A stretch of 64,000 bases of DNA from MGBC163016 sp964518575. Lineage in GTDB: Bacteria; Actinomycetota; Coriobacteriia; Coriobacteriales; Eggerthellaceae. The stretch's first letter is position 1, and each line of letters starts with the position of its first letter. Made by a program: the position numbers and the translations under genes. This document shows positions 53,457 to 61,993 of the stretch, piece by piece. Location of the stretch: positions 1 to 64,000 of the forward strand of contig CAZFGW010000008.1 in the NCBI GenBank assembly GCA_964518575.1, given 5' to 3'. The notes under the pieces were generated by a model, which was given only the letters and a program-made list of their open reading frames with translations, did no database searches and was not told the DNA's origin.

Positions 53457-53481
53457 TTGTTATGCATTGAATGCATAACAA
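53457..53481. promoter_or_regulatory. 25-bp perfect palindrome upstream of the methyltransferase gene
   Basis: TTGTTATGCAT, spacer TGA, ATGCATAACAA: an 11-3-11 perfect inverted repeat containing the T-N11-A spacing of LysR sites. A second, wider inverted repeat follows: CTCTAATC (53485-53492) with GATTAGAG (53518-53525). Confidence 0.7.
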
Positions 53482-53559
53482 TATCTCTAATCGGTATTGT
53501 ACTTCGCAAAAAAATCGGATTAGAGTTGACCAAGCGTACATTTGAGGAAAGGTCACACC

Positions 53560-54561
53560 ATGGATATGAAGAAATGGGTAACCGATACCATCGCGTCTCC
53601 CACGAAGCAAGCGCTTCCCGTTCTTTCGTTTCCCGCCATCCAGAAGCTCGGTATTACAGTGGCTGAGCTCATCAATTCGACTGACAATCAAGCAGATGCC
53701 ATGAAGGTGATTGCCGACATGTATCCCACCGCTGCTGCGGTTTCGTTCATGGATCTGTCTGTTGAGGCAGAGGCGTTCGGCAGCACGATCGTGGTCACCG
53801 ATGAGGAGGTTCCCACGGTGGTCGGCGGCATCATTGACGAAGACACCGACCCGGAAACGGTTTTCGTGCCCGAGGTTGGCGCCGGACGCACGGGGCTGTA
53901 CATCGACGCCATTCGCAAGGTTGCTCCTTTGATCGACGATCGACCGGTGCTTGCAGGCATGATTGGTCCGTTCTCGCTCGCGGGGCGCTTGATGGATGTC
54001 AACGAAGCCATCATGCTCTGCTATGACGAGCCGGAACTTGTGCAGGCAGTGCTTGAGAAGGTGACCGGATTTTTGATCGACTATGCACAGGCATTCAAGG
54101 ACGCGGGCGCTGACGGTGTCGTGATCGCGGAGCCGCTCGCGGGGCTGCTTCCGGCGGATCTTATCTCGGAGTTCTCTTCGCCCTACGTTCGCCGCATCAT
54201 CGATGCTGTGCAAGACGACGAATTCCTGGTCGTATATCACAATTGCGGACCGCTTTTGAACGCAGTCGACGCCATTCTTGAGACGGGTGCTTCGGCATAC
54301 CATCTGGGCAATGCGATCAAGATGGATGAGATGCTGGCGAGCATGCCCTCGGATGTGCTCGTTATGGGCAATGTTGATCCGGCGGGCGTCATTCGTCTGG
54401 GAACGCCGGAGTCGGTCAAGGCGGCAACGACCGAGGTTTTGCAGACGTGCTCATCGTATCCCAATTTCGTCATCTCTTCCGGATGTGACATTCCACCGAT
54501 GAGTCCGCTTGAGAATATCCAGGCTTTCTTCGATGCGGTCGATGAGTTCTATCACAACTAA
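53560..54561 (+). CDS. Uroporphyrinogen decarboxylase-family methyltransferase (MtaA/CmuA type)
   Basis: 333 residues. A UroD-like TIM barrel that moves methyl groups between a corrinoid protein and a thiol or folate acceptor. Signatures are FPAIQKLGITVAELINSTDN, MIGPFSLAGRLMDVNEAIML and YHNCGPLLNAVDAILETGAS; the His-x-Cys of this third stretch supplies the usual zinc ligands, with Cys later in SSGCDIPPMSPLEN. GAGGAAAGG precedes ATG 53560. The cognate corrinoid protein is downstream. The methyl donor (methanol, methylamine or methoxy compound) cannot be told from sequence, and no MtaB- or MttB-like donor enzyme is in view. Confidence 0.85.
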   Translation: MDMKKWVTDTIASPTKQALPVLSFPAIQKLGITVAELINSTDNQADAMKVIADMYPTAAAVSFMDLSVEAEAFGSTIVVTDEEVPTVVGGIIDEDTDPETVFVPEVGAGRTGLYIDAIRKVAPLIDDRPVLAGMIGPFSLAGRLMDVNEAIMLCYDEPELVQAVLEKVTGFLIDYAQAFKDAGADGVVIAEPLAGLLPADLISEFSSPYVRRIIDAVQDDEFLVVYHNCGPLLNAVDAILETGASAYHLGNAIKMDEMLASMPSDVLVMGNVDPAGVIRLGTPESVKAATTEVLQTCSSYPNFVISSGCDIPPMSPLENIQAFFDAVDEFYHN

Positions 54562-54643
54562 CACTGACGGCATCGATTCATATTAAAAAGGAACAGCTGC
54601 ACTTACGGGGGAAGCAGCGCGAAAAGCAAGAAAGGCAGGAGTC

Positions 54644-55279
54644 ATGGCAATCTACGAGGAAATTTCGACGGCGATTCAGAACGGCAAGCGCAAGGACGTG
54701 AAGGCGCTTGTCCAGCAGGCAATCGATGAGGGCTGCGATGCGAATGAGATTCTGAACGAGGCACTTGTTCCGCCGATGGACATCGTGGGTGAGCGCTTCA
54801 GCAAGAACGAGGCATCGGTTGCGGAGATGCTCGTCGTTGCACGCGCGATGTCAGCGGGCACCGACATTTTGAAGCCCTATCTGAGTGACGAAAACGCTGA
54901 GCCGATGGGCAAAGCCATCATCGGCACGGTTGCGGGCGACATGCATGACATCGGAAAGAACCTCGTTCGCATGATGATTGAGGCGAAGGGCTTTGAGGTT
55001 GTTGATCTGGGCGTTGACGTTGCCCCCGATGCATTTGTCGATTACCTCAAGGAGCACGACGACGTTGATATCGTGTGCTGCTCAGCGCTTCTGACCACCA
55101 CGATGCCCGCCATCAAGGACACCATCGACGCCATCTCGGCTGCGGGGCTTCGTGACAACGTGAAGATTATGGTCGGCGGCGCGCCGGTGAACCAGGAGTT
55201 TGCTGACGAGGTCGGCGCGGATGCTTACACCGACGATGCTGCGTCTGCAGCGGTGCGCGCGGTTGAACTCGTTTCCTAA
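54644..55279 (+). CDS. Corrinoid (cobalamin-binding) methyl-carrier protein
   Basis: 211 residues. N-terminal helical cap (about 1-85: AIYEEISTAIQNGKRKDVKA, EALVPPMDIVGERFSKNEAS) and a Rossmann cobalamin domain with the D-x-H-x2-G base-off motif GDMHDIGKNLV (D99, H101, G104), then VVDLGVDVAPDAFV and IMVGGAPVNQEFADEVGADA. Typical MtaC/MtbC/MttC length. It carries the methyl group for the methyltransferase upstream. Confidence 0.93.
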   Translation: MAIYEEISTAIQNGKRKDVKALVQQAIDEGCDANEILNEALVPPMDIVGERFSKNEASVAEMLVVARAMSAGTDILKPYLSDENAEPMGKAIIGTVAGDMHDIGKNLVRMMIEAKGFEVVDLGVDVAPDAFVDYLKEHDDVDIVCCSALLTTTMPAIKDTIDAISAAGLRDNVKIMVGGAPVNQEFADEVGADAYTDDAASAAVRAVELVS

Positions 55280-55319
55280 GGTAGTCAGTTTCACTCTCAT
55301 CTGATTCAAGATGATCGCG

Positions 55320-55353
55320 AAGACGGGCGTGCGGTATGCGCGCCCGTCTTTTT
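55320..55353 (+). terminator. Rho-independent terminator of the methyltransferase operon
   Basis: AAGACGGGCG (55320-55329) pairs perfectly with CGCCCGTCTT (55341-55350), followed by T residues. Confidence 0.9.
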
Positions 55354-55486
55354 GTGTCGGCTCGAGCAATGCCACAGCGCCGCTTTTCGCCCTCATGCCG
55401 CTGTAATGCACGCGTAAGATTGGCGTCACGGACGCAGTGTACAATGGACTCGCTTAATCCAAAAACAATCTCGGAAGGAAGAGTTC

Positions 55487-56158
55487 ATGCGTATCCTGCT
55501 CGTTGAGGATGATGTCTCGATCGTTCAAGCGTTGAGCCAGCTTCTGCAATCCGAAGGATTCGAGGTTACGCATGCATCGACACAGGATGAATCCCTCGCC
55601 CTGCTCAAAGAGTGCCCGTTCGACATAGCGCTTTTGGATGTGACCCTTTCGCAGGGCAATGGCTTTGCGGTCTGCGCGGCGGCGAAAGAGATCGTGCCAG
55701 CGATGCCGATCATCTTCCTCACGGCATCCGATGATGAATACTCCACTGTTGCAGGGCTTGATATGGGGGCGTGCGATTATATTGCCAAGCCGTTTCGTCC
55801 GCGGGAGCTCATATCGCGCATCAAGAGCGCCATTCGCCATGCGACGCATACGGATGAGGTGTACGCAGCGCTCGACCTGAAGCTTGATGCTACCTCGGCA
55901 CAGGTGACGAAAGGCGAGAGGGAGGTTTTCCTTTCTGCGTTGGAATACAAGCTGCTCCTTTATTTCCTGCAACGGCGCGGTAAGCTCGTGACGCGGGACA
56001 ATCTCAAGGAAGCTATTTGGGACAGCGCGGGCGAGTACATCTCCGACAACGCGCTCAATGTGTACATCAAACGGCTGCGCGAAAAGATCGAAACCGACCC
56101 GGCAGAGCCTCAGATCATCACGACCGTACGCGGTCTTGGATACAAAGTGATCGATTGA
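55487..56158 (+). CDS. OmpR/PhoB-family response regulator
   Basis: 223 residues. Receiver domain with MRILLVEDDV acidic pair, phosphorylation site D51 in IALLDVTLSQ, Thr in IIFLTASDDE and Lys in YIAKPFRPREL. The C-terminal winged helix reads LEYKLLLYFLQRRGKLVTRD and ends TTVRGLGYKVID. GGAAGGAAG precedes the ATG. The histidine kinase starts 12 bases later. The regulon is not indicated by neighbours. Confidence 0.95.
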   Translation: MRILLVEDDVSIVQALSQLLQSEGFEVTHASTQDESLALLKECPFDIALLDVTLSQGNGFAVCAAAKEIVPAMPIIFLTASDDEYSTVAGLDMGACDYIAKPFRPRELISRIKSAIRHATHTDEVYAALDLKLDATSAQVTKGEREVFLSALEYKLLLYFLQRRGKLVTRDNLKEAIWDSAGEYISDNALNVYIKRLREKIETDPAEPQIITTVRGLGYKVID

Positions 56159-56170
56159 TCGGACTTTGAG

Positions 56171-57178
56171 ATGGGCACGTATTCCAGCTTCATAGGGCAA
56201 TGCCTTGCCTTCATTGGTGCGACGGTGCTGCTTGCGTTCGTTTGTCCTGCTGAGGCGCGGCTTTGGGTCGTGATCATGGGATTGCTCGGACTCGGCATCT
56301 TTGTGATCGTCTCGCTCTACCGCCGCCGTTCGATCATGCGGCTCGCTTCGGAAATCGATGACATTCTTCATACGGGGCGCGAGGTCGATCTCACAACGTA
56401 TCGGGAAGGCGACATCGCGCTTCTTTCAAATGAGCTCGCGAAAATGGTGGCGAAACTTGCGCGCACCTCGAAGATGCTTGATGAGGAGCGGACACAGCTC
56501 GCCGATTCGCTCACGGATATTTCGCACCAGATCAGAACACCTTTGACCGCTGCCGTTTTGATGCTGCCCGCCATCGAGCGCACAGATGATACCCATGAGC
56601 GACGGCAAGCGGTGCGGAAATTGGAGAATATGCTCGAGCGGATCTCGTGGCTTGTCGTGGCACTCATGAAGATCGCGAAGGTGGATTCGGGTGCCATTAA
56701 AGTGCGGCAGCAAGAGGTAGATGCCGTTTCGGTTGCAAAGCGCGCCATCGAGCCTTTAGCGCTTTCCCTTGATCTCAAGGAGATCGAGCTCGTACGCGAA
56801 TTTGACGAGCGTGCGGGGTATATTGGCGACACGCTTTGGAGCATTGAGGCGCTCGAGAACATCATCAAGAATTGCATGGAACATACGCCGCGCGGCGGCA
56901 CGATCACTGTTTCGGTTTCGGAGGACGCCCTCGCAACAAGGATACGGGTGCGCGACAGTGGGTCGGGAATCGCACCTGCCGATCTGCCCTACATTTTCGA
57001 TCGGTTCTTCCGGGGCGAGAACAGCGTTGACGAAGAGGGGCAGCCCACGAGCGGATTCGGCGTGGGGTTGGCGCTGTCGAAGGCGCTTGTCACGGCGCAG
57101 GGAGGAACGATTCGGGCGAAGAATGCGCCTGGTGGCGGAGCTCTCTTCGAAATCGTGTTCCAAAAAGCGATCGTGTAG
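56171..57178 (+). CDS. Sensor histidine kinase, intramembrane-sensing type
   Basis: 335 residues. Two closely spaced membrane helices (about 7-25 and 31-49) with almost no extracytoplasmic loop, as in intramembrane-sensing kinases of cell-envelope stress systems. H119 in DISHQIRTPLT is the phosphoacceptor. The ATPase domain has N in IIKNCMEHTPRG, the G1 box DSGSGIAPADL and the G2 box GFGVGLALSK. No adjacent ABC transporter of BceAB type exists, so the signal is unknown. The ribosome site is weak, so coupling to the regulator gene is likely. Confidence 0.9.
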   Translation: MGTYSSFIGQCLAFIGATVLLAFVCPAEARLWVVIMGLLGLGIFVIVSLYRRRSIMRLASEIDDILHTGREVDLTTYREGDIALLSNELAKMVAKLARTSKMLDEERTQLADSLTDISHQIRTPLTAAVLMLPAIERTDDTHERRQAVRKLENMLERISWLVVALMKIAKVDSGAIKVRQQEVDAVSVAKRAIEPLALSLDLKEIELVREFDERAGYIGDTLWSIEALENIIKNCMEHTPRGGTITVSVSEDALATRIRVRDSGSGIAPADLPYIFDRFFRGENSVDEEGQPTSGFGVGLALSKALVTAQGGTIRAKNAPGGGALFEIVFQKAIV

Positions 57179-57435
57179 GCACGGATTGCGGTTGATTTGC
57201 TGGTTGATTCATGGAGCGTATGAGCAATGCGCTCGGTCCGATCAGTTCGCCAGCGCACTCGTTCCAAGCCCGAACAGTTCGCCATGACGCTCCCTGGATT
57301 GCTTCCGATCAAGGGCTCACTTCAACGAATGAACAACCTCTGTGACGTCCCTGCTTCATTATGATCTACACTGATATCTATCGTTTTTGAATGATGATAA
57401 CGGTTGAAGAGCGTGAAAGCGGGGGATGAGAGCCT

Positions 57436-58485
57436 ATGGATCTTTCCATTGATGCGGTATTCTCTGCGCTTGTTACGAACCCCATCCTGGGCGTGATCAT
57501 CATTTTGTGCATGGGTGCAACCATCGTCAATGGTGCCACCGATGCTCCCAACGCCATTGCAACTGTTATTGGCACCCGATCGATGAAGCCTGGTCCCGCC
57601 ATTATCATGGCGGCCATTTGCAACTTCACAGGTCTCATCCTCATCACCTCGATCAGCACGGCGGTGGCAAGCACGATCTTCGGTATGGTCGATTTCGGTG
57701 GCGATGAACACGCTGCGCTTATTGCTCTGGCTGCAGCCATGGTCGCCATCATCGTCTGGGGCGTGGGCGCGTGGGCGCTCGGCATCCCCACCAGTCAAAG
57801 CCATTCCCTGATCGCGGGTCTCACGGGAGCTGCCATCGCCTTGCAAGGTGGTCTTGGCGGTATCAACGGTGCCGAATGGATGAAGGTCATCTATGGTCTT
57901 TTCATCAGTACGCTTCTTGGATTCGGATCGGGCTGGCTGTTCGCCTGGATCATCGAGCGTGTGTGTAAAGGATTCAATCGGGCGAAGTGCAACCGGTTCT
58001 TCAAATGGGCTCAGATTTTCACGGGTGCTGGTGTCGCGCTGCTTCACGGTGCGCAAGACGGTCAAAAGTTCTTGAGCCTGACCATGCTCGCGCTCGTGCT
58101 TGCTATCTACGGGAATGACAACATGGGCGATATCCCGTTATGGCTCATGTGCTGTATCAGTATGGTCATGGCGCTCGGCACCGCGGTCGGCGGGCGCAAG
58201 ATCATCAAATCGGTTGGTATGTCCATGGTGAAGATGGAGAAATATCAGGGCTTCGCCGCGTGCTTGTCGTCATGTTTCTGCATCGGTTTGGCTACGTTCA
58301 CGGGTATGCCCGTTTCCACCACCCATACCAATACGACCGCCATCATGGGCGTTGGTGCCGAGAAGCGCGTCCATTCCGTGAAATGGAGCATGGCGGGATC
58401 GATGGTGCTCACGTGGTTGTTGACGTTCCCCGGATGCGGGTTGCTTGCCTTTGCGTTCACCCATTTGTTTAGGTTGTTTTTGTAG
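57436..58485 (+). CDS. Inorganic phosphate transporter (Pit family)
   Basis: 349 residues with about ten membrane helices. The duplicated Pit signatures are present: IVNGATDAPNAIATVIGTRS and TGMPVSTTHTNTTAIMGVGA (variant of the VSTTH motif), with IPTSQSHSLIAGLTGAAIA and LHGAQDGQKF in between. It moves metal-phosphate with H+ or Na+. No PhoU-like gene adjoins it. It lies 257 bases after the histidine kinase, and the gap shows no gene. Confidence 0.9.
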   Translation: MDLSIDAVFSALVTNPILGVIIILCMGATIVNGATDAPNAIATVIGTRSMKPGPAIIMAAICNFTGLILITSISTAVASTIFGMVDFGGDEHAALIALAAAMVAIIVWGVGAWALGIPTSQSHSLIAGLTGAAIALQGGLGGINGAEWMKVIYGLFISTLLGFGSGWLFAWIIERVCKGFNRAKCNRFFKWAQIFTGAGVALLHGAQDGQKFLSLTMLALVLAIYGNDNMGDIPLWLMCCISMVMALGTAVGGRKIIKSVGMSMVKMEKYQGFAACLSSCFCIGLATFTGMPVSTTHTNTTAIMGVGAEKRVHSVKWSMAGSMVLTWLLTFPGCGLLAFAFTHLFRLFL

Positions 58486-58523
58486 TAATCGTAGTTGCGG
58501 GTGCAACAGCCCCTATCATGCAA

Positions 58524-58560
58524 CGGGGGCGGGCGAGATGAATCTCGTGCCTACATCCAC
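58524..58560 (+). repeat. Dispersed palindromic repeat, copy 7
   Basis: The core GGGCGAGATGAATCTCGTGC at 58531-58550 is followed by CTACATCCAC; one arm has drifted. Confidence 0.75.
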
Positions 58561-58654
58561 ATGATTCATGTATCCAGTTAAGGAATCTACCAAACCTGAT
58601 TAGTTCGTTTTGGCACGTCTATGCCCAAGCATGTAATCCTGATTGAAGCGTTTT

Positions 58655-58694
58655 TAGTACATGCGGGCGAGATGAATCTCGCCCCAACGTCCAT
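58655..58694 (+). repeat. Dispersed palindromic repeat, copy 8
   Basis: ACATGCGGGCGAGATGAATC continues to TCGCCCCAACGTCCAT; core 58664-58685. It is preceded by GTCTATGCCC (58618-58627), the same outer sequence as the 41990 repeat. Confidence 0.85.
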
Positions 58695-58763
58695 CAGAAT
58701 CTTCCCCGCCAACAATGAGGATGGGTCATTGCAATTCGCGGCACCGCGGGCGATAATACGTAC

Positions 58764-60389
58764 ATGGGTTCGCATGATCAGTACATAGCCATCGATCTCA
58801 AATCGTTCTACGCATCGGTTGAATGCCGTGCGCGCGATCTTGATCCGCTGACGACCAATCTCGTGGTCGCTGATGTTTCACGCACGGAAAAAACCATCTG
58901 CCTGGCTGTTTCACCCTCTTTGAAAGCCTATGGCATAGGAGGACGCGCGCGTTTGTTCGAGGTCGTGCAGGGTGTTCGGCGGGCGAATAGCGTGCGGGAT
59001 CGGGTTTTGCGGTCATCAAGTGCATCCCGAAACCGCTCGTCTCTTCCCGCCGACGAAACCGTTGCGCACCTGCTTCCTACCGATACGGTGGGCACGGCGC
59101 TTGAGGCGTACGAGGCTCTTAAGCCTCATCGGTTTCGCGCATCATCGTTCAGTGATACCTATGTGCGCGCTCATCCCGAAGTCGAGCTCGACTATCTCAT
59201 TGCGAAGCCGCGCATGGCGCTGTATGTGGAGCACTCCACCAAGATATACGAGGTGTATCTCAAATTCTTCGCTCCCGAAGACATTCATGTGTATTCGATC
59301 GACGAGGTCTTGATCGATGCAACGCCGTATTTGCGCGCATACCATATGAGTGCGGAAGAGCTTGCTTCAAAGGTGGTCGTCGATATTTTCGAAACTACGG
59401 GCATCACGGCAACGGCGGGCATCGGAACCAACCTCTATCTGGCGAAAGTTGCTATGGATATCCTTGCGAAGCACGAGGAGCCGAACGAGCATGGTGTCAG
59501 GATCGCATCGCTTGATGAGGAGAGCTACAAGCGCCGACTCTGGAGCCATACGCCCCTTACTGATTTTTGGCGTGTGGGTAAAGGCACTGCTGAGCGGCTG
59601 CGCAACGTTGGCATCCATACCATGGGAGACATCGCGCGCTGTTCGCTCGGTGGGAAGGATGCCTATCGTAACGAGGATTTGCTCTTCGACCTGTTCGGCA
59701 AGAATGCGGAGCTTCTCATCGACCATGCCTGGGGCTATGAACCCGTTACGATGGCGGAAGTCAAAGCGTATACACCGAAGGCGAAGAGCAGCGTTTCAGG
59801 GCAGGTGTTGATGCGCCCCTATTCGTTTGACGAGGCGCGCCTGGTGGTATGGGAAATGGCTGACCAGCTGGCACTCGATCTTACGTCGGCGCGGCTGGTG
59901 ACTGACACTTTCGTGCTGACGGTCAGCTATGATCGGCAAAGCCTTGCGAATGTGGACTCGGAAGATGGCAGCGCGAACATTGTGGTCACCGATTGGTATG
60001 GGCGCTCCGTTCCCAAGCCGGCGCACGGCACCGTGCATTTGAAGGAGCGGTCATCGTCGTCCCATGAGATAACGAGTGCGGTGCTCGAGCTGTACGACAA
60101 GATCGTGAATGCGGATTTCTTTGTGCGTAAAATCAACATCGCGGCGGACGATCTCATCGAAGAGGCGGTTGCGCTCGATCTTGCGAAGCATGCGCAACGC
60201 AGCCTGTTCGACGATGAAGAAGCTGAGCAGGAGGCGAAAGAGATGCTTGCGCGTGAGCGGAAAGTCCAGGATGCTATGCTGGAGATCCGGGAGAAGTTCG
60301 GCAAGAACGCCATCTTGAAGGCGCCCAGCCTGCAGGAAGGTGCCACTGCGCAGCAGCGCAACAAGCAGATCGGCGGACACAGCGCATGA
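58764..60389 (+). CDS. Y-family DNA polymerase (UmuC/UvrX-like)
   Basis: 541 residues. Catalytic acids are in YIAIDLKSFYASVE (D11) and VYSIDEVLIDAT (D180, E181); TATAGIGTNLYLAKVAMDIL is the Y-family signature. A long insertion (about 70-130) separates the first two motifs, as in UvrX/YqjW-type polymerases, and an acidic C-terminal tail (LFDDEEAEQEAKEMLARERK) may hold accessory contacts. It overlaps a YolD-like gene by 4 bases, the known YqjW-YqjX arrangement. No LexA box is seen upstream. Confidence 0.9.
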   Translation: MGSHDQYIAIDLKSFYASVECRARDLDPLTTNLVVADVSRTEKTICLAVSPSLKAYGIGGRARLFEVVQGVRRANSVRDRVLRSSSASRNRSSLPADETVAHLLPTDTVGTALEAYEALKPHRFRASSFSDTYVRAHPEVELDYLIAKPRMALYVEHSTKIYEVYLKFFAPEDIHVYSIDEVLIDATPYLRAYHMSAEELASKVVVDIFETTGITATAGIGTNLYLAKVAMDILAKHEEPNEHGVRIASLDEESYKRRLWSHTPLTDFWRVGKGTAERLRNVGIHTMGDIARCSLGGKDAYRNEDLLFDLFGKNAELLIDHAWGYEPVTMAEVKAYTPKAKSSVSGQVLMRPYSFDEARLVVWEMADQLALDLTSARLVTDTFVLTVSYDRQSLANVDSEDGSANIVVTDWYGRSVPKPAHGTVHLKERSSSSHEITSAVLELYDKIVNADFFVRKINIAADDLIEEAVALDLAKHAQRSLFDDEEAEQEAKEMLARERKVQDAMLEIREKFGKNAILKAPSLQEGATAQQRNKQIGGHSA

Positions 60390-60787
60390 GTGGTTACGAG
60401 GACATCATCAACGTTTCGCGTCCGCTTTCCCGTCGGGAGCCTATGTCGCTTTATGATCGAGCGGCTCAGTTCTCTCCGTTCTCCGCTTTGACTGCCCATG
60501 GCATTGCCATCGCAGAGGCGAATCGGTTCGTCGATAAGCGCACGCCGATGAGCGATGAGGAGCGCGACGCGCTCAATCGGGTGTTTTGGGAATTGCGCGA
60601 GCGCATCAACAACCGTCCTTTGGTATCGGTCACCTTCTTCATTCCCGACGCGTTGAAAGAGGGCGGCGTGTATGAAACCTACACGGGACGCGTTCGCACC
60701 ATCGATGAAGTGCAGGAAGCATTGATCTTTGAGAGTGGGGACAGCATCGGAATCGACGCCATTTGTGCCCTTGAGTTTACGCAATAA
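60386..60787 (+). CDS. YolD-like protein
   Basis: 133 residues. SRREPMSLYDRAAQFSPFSA and TAHGIAIAEANRFVDKRTPM match the YolD-like family (UmuD-like role proposed beside Y-family polymerases), followed by a small beta domain (VSVTFFIPDALKEGG, then YTGRVRTIDEVQEALIF). ATGA overlap with the polymerase gene indicates coexpression. Confidence 0.87.
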   Translation: MSGYEDIINVSRPLSRREPMSLYDRAAQFSPFSALTAHGIAIAEANRFVDKRTPMSDEERDALNRVFWELRERINNRPLVSVTFFIPDALKEGGVYETYTGRVRTIDEVQEALIFESGDSIGIDAICALEFTQ

Positions 60788-60984
60788 GACACCCCTTTGC
60801 GCTGCTATTCAAAATACCGATAGCAAGCCAGCGTTTTTTCCTGCTTTTTCTCAGGCGCCTTCGTTGCTATCATGCAAAAGCACTGAACAAGCCGCGGTTC
60901 GGCAAGCATCGGCGCCATATTCGAACCGCATGCGATACGAGTTTTGTTCACTTATGGCTATAGAGAAAAACGAAGGAGAATGAA

Positions 60985-61854
60985 ATGAAATCATTGCGTG
61001 GTACTAAGTTCGCTCTTGTGGGGGCGGCATGCTTGATTGTGGGGCTTCTTGCGCTTACGGGGTGCTCCTCGAACGCGGGCAGCTCTTCAGCAGCCAGCTC
61101 TGGTTCTGCAAGCGCGAAGGCGGAGAAGGTTGTTGTTGCCGCGACGCCAACGCCGCATGCGGAGATCTTAAACGAAGTGGTGAAGCCGCTGCTCGCTGAT
61201 GAGGGCTATGAGCTCGAGGTTGTCGAATTCACCGACTACGTCCAGCCGAACACGGTCACCGAGCAGGGCGAAGTCGATGCGAATTACTTCCAGCATCGCC
61301 TCTATCTGGAGAACTTCAACGAGGAGAATGGAACGCATCTGGAGGAAGCGACCGCTGTGCACTACGAGCCGTTTGGTCTGTATGCGGGCAAGACCGCATC
61401 GCTCGATGCACTCAGCGACGGTGCTATCGTGGCTATCCCCAATGATGCCACCAACGAGGCGCGCGCACTTTTGCTCCTTCAGCAGGAGGGGCTCATCAAG
61501 CTTGCCGACGATGCGGGCATCGCTGCCACTCCGAAGGACATCGTAGAGAACCCGAAGAATTTGCAGTTCAAGGAACTGGAAGCTGCGATCGTTCCCACAG
61601 TCCTTGCGGATGTGGACATTGCCGCCATCAATGGCAACTATGCTCTTGAGGCTAACCTCAACCCCTCCGAGGATGCGCTTGCTACTGAGTCTGCCGAGGG
61701 CGAAGCTGCCCAGTCCTACGCAAACGTCCTTGTCGTCAAGGCGGGCAATGCGGATAACGCCGGCATCAAAGCACTTGTTAAGGTTCTCAATTCCGACCAG
61801 GTTCGCGAATATATTCTGAACACCTATAACGGCGCGGTGCTGCCCCTTTCCTAA
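60985..61854 (+). CDS. metQ: Methionine-binding lipoprotein
   Basis: 289 residues. Lipoprotein signal with lipobox LTGC (C27), a Ser/Ala-rich linker, then the NlpA/MetQ fold: VVVAATPTPHAEILNEVVKP, VEFTDYVQPNTVTEQGEVDA, NYFQHRLYLENFNEENG, IPNDATNEARALLLLQQEGL. It captures D/L-methionine for MetNI. AAGGAG precedes the ATG. The 200-base upstream region shows no SAM-riboswitch features that I can recognise. Confidence 0.93.
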   Translation: MKSLRGTKFALVGAACLIVGLLALTGCSSNAGSSSAASSGSASAKAEKVVVAATPTPHAEILNEVVKPLLADEGYELEVVEFTDYVQPNTVTEQGEVDANYFQHRLYLENFNEENGTHLEEATAVHYEPFGLYAGKTASLDALSDGAIVAIPNDATNEARALLLLQQEGLIKLADDAGIAATPKDIVENPKNLQFKELEAAIVPTVLADVDIAAINGNYALEANLNPSEDALATESAEGEAAQSYANVLVVKAGNADNAGIKALVKVLNSDQVREYILNTYNGAVLPLS

Positions 61855-61993
61855 TCGGCGCACCAGGAGCGAAAACGCATGCGTCATGTCGGTCTCGGCG
61901 TGGCGCATGTTCGTGTGTTACGGCACTGTTCATTCCTGAAAAGGGGATTTGTGCGAAAATGGACGCGGTACAACCCTGAGCATTCGAGGCGCG

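Noticed and set aside
60788..60984. SAM riboswitch upstream of metQ
   Set aside because: I could not find the conserved core stems or a terminator/antiterminator pair; only a long GATAGCAA...TTGCTATC inverted repeat is present.
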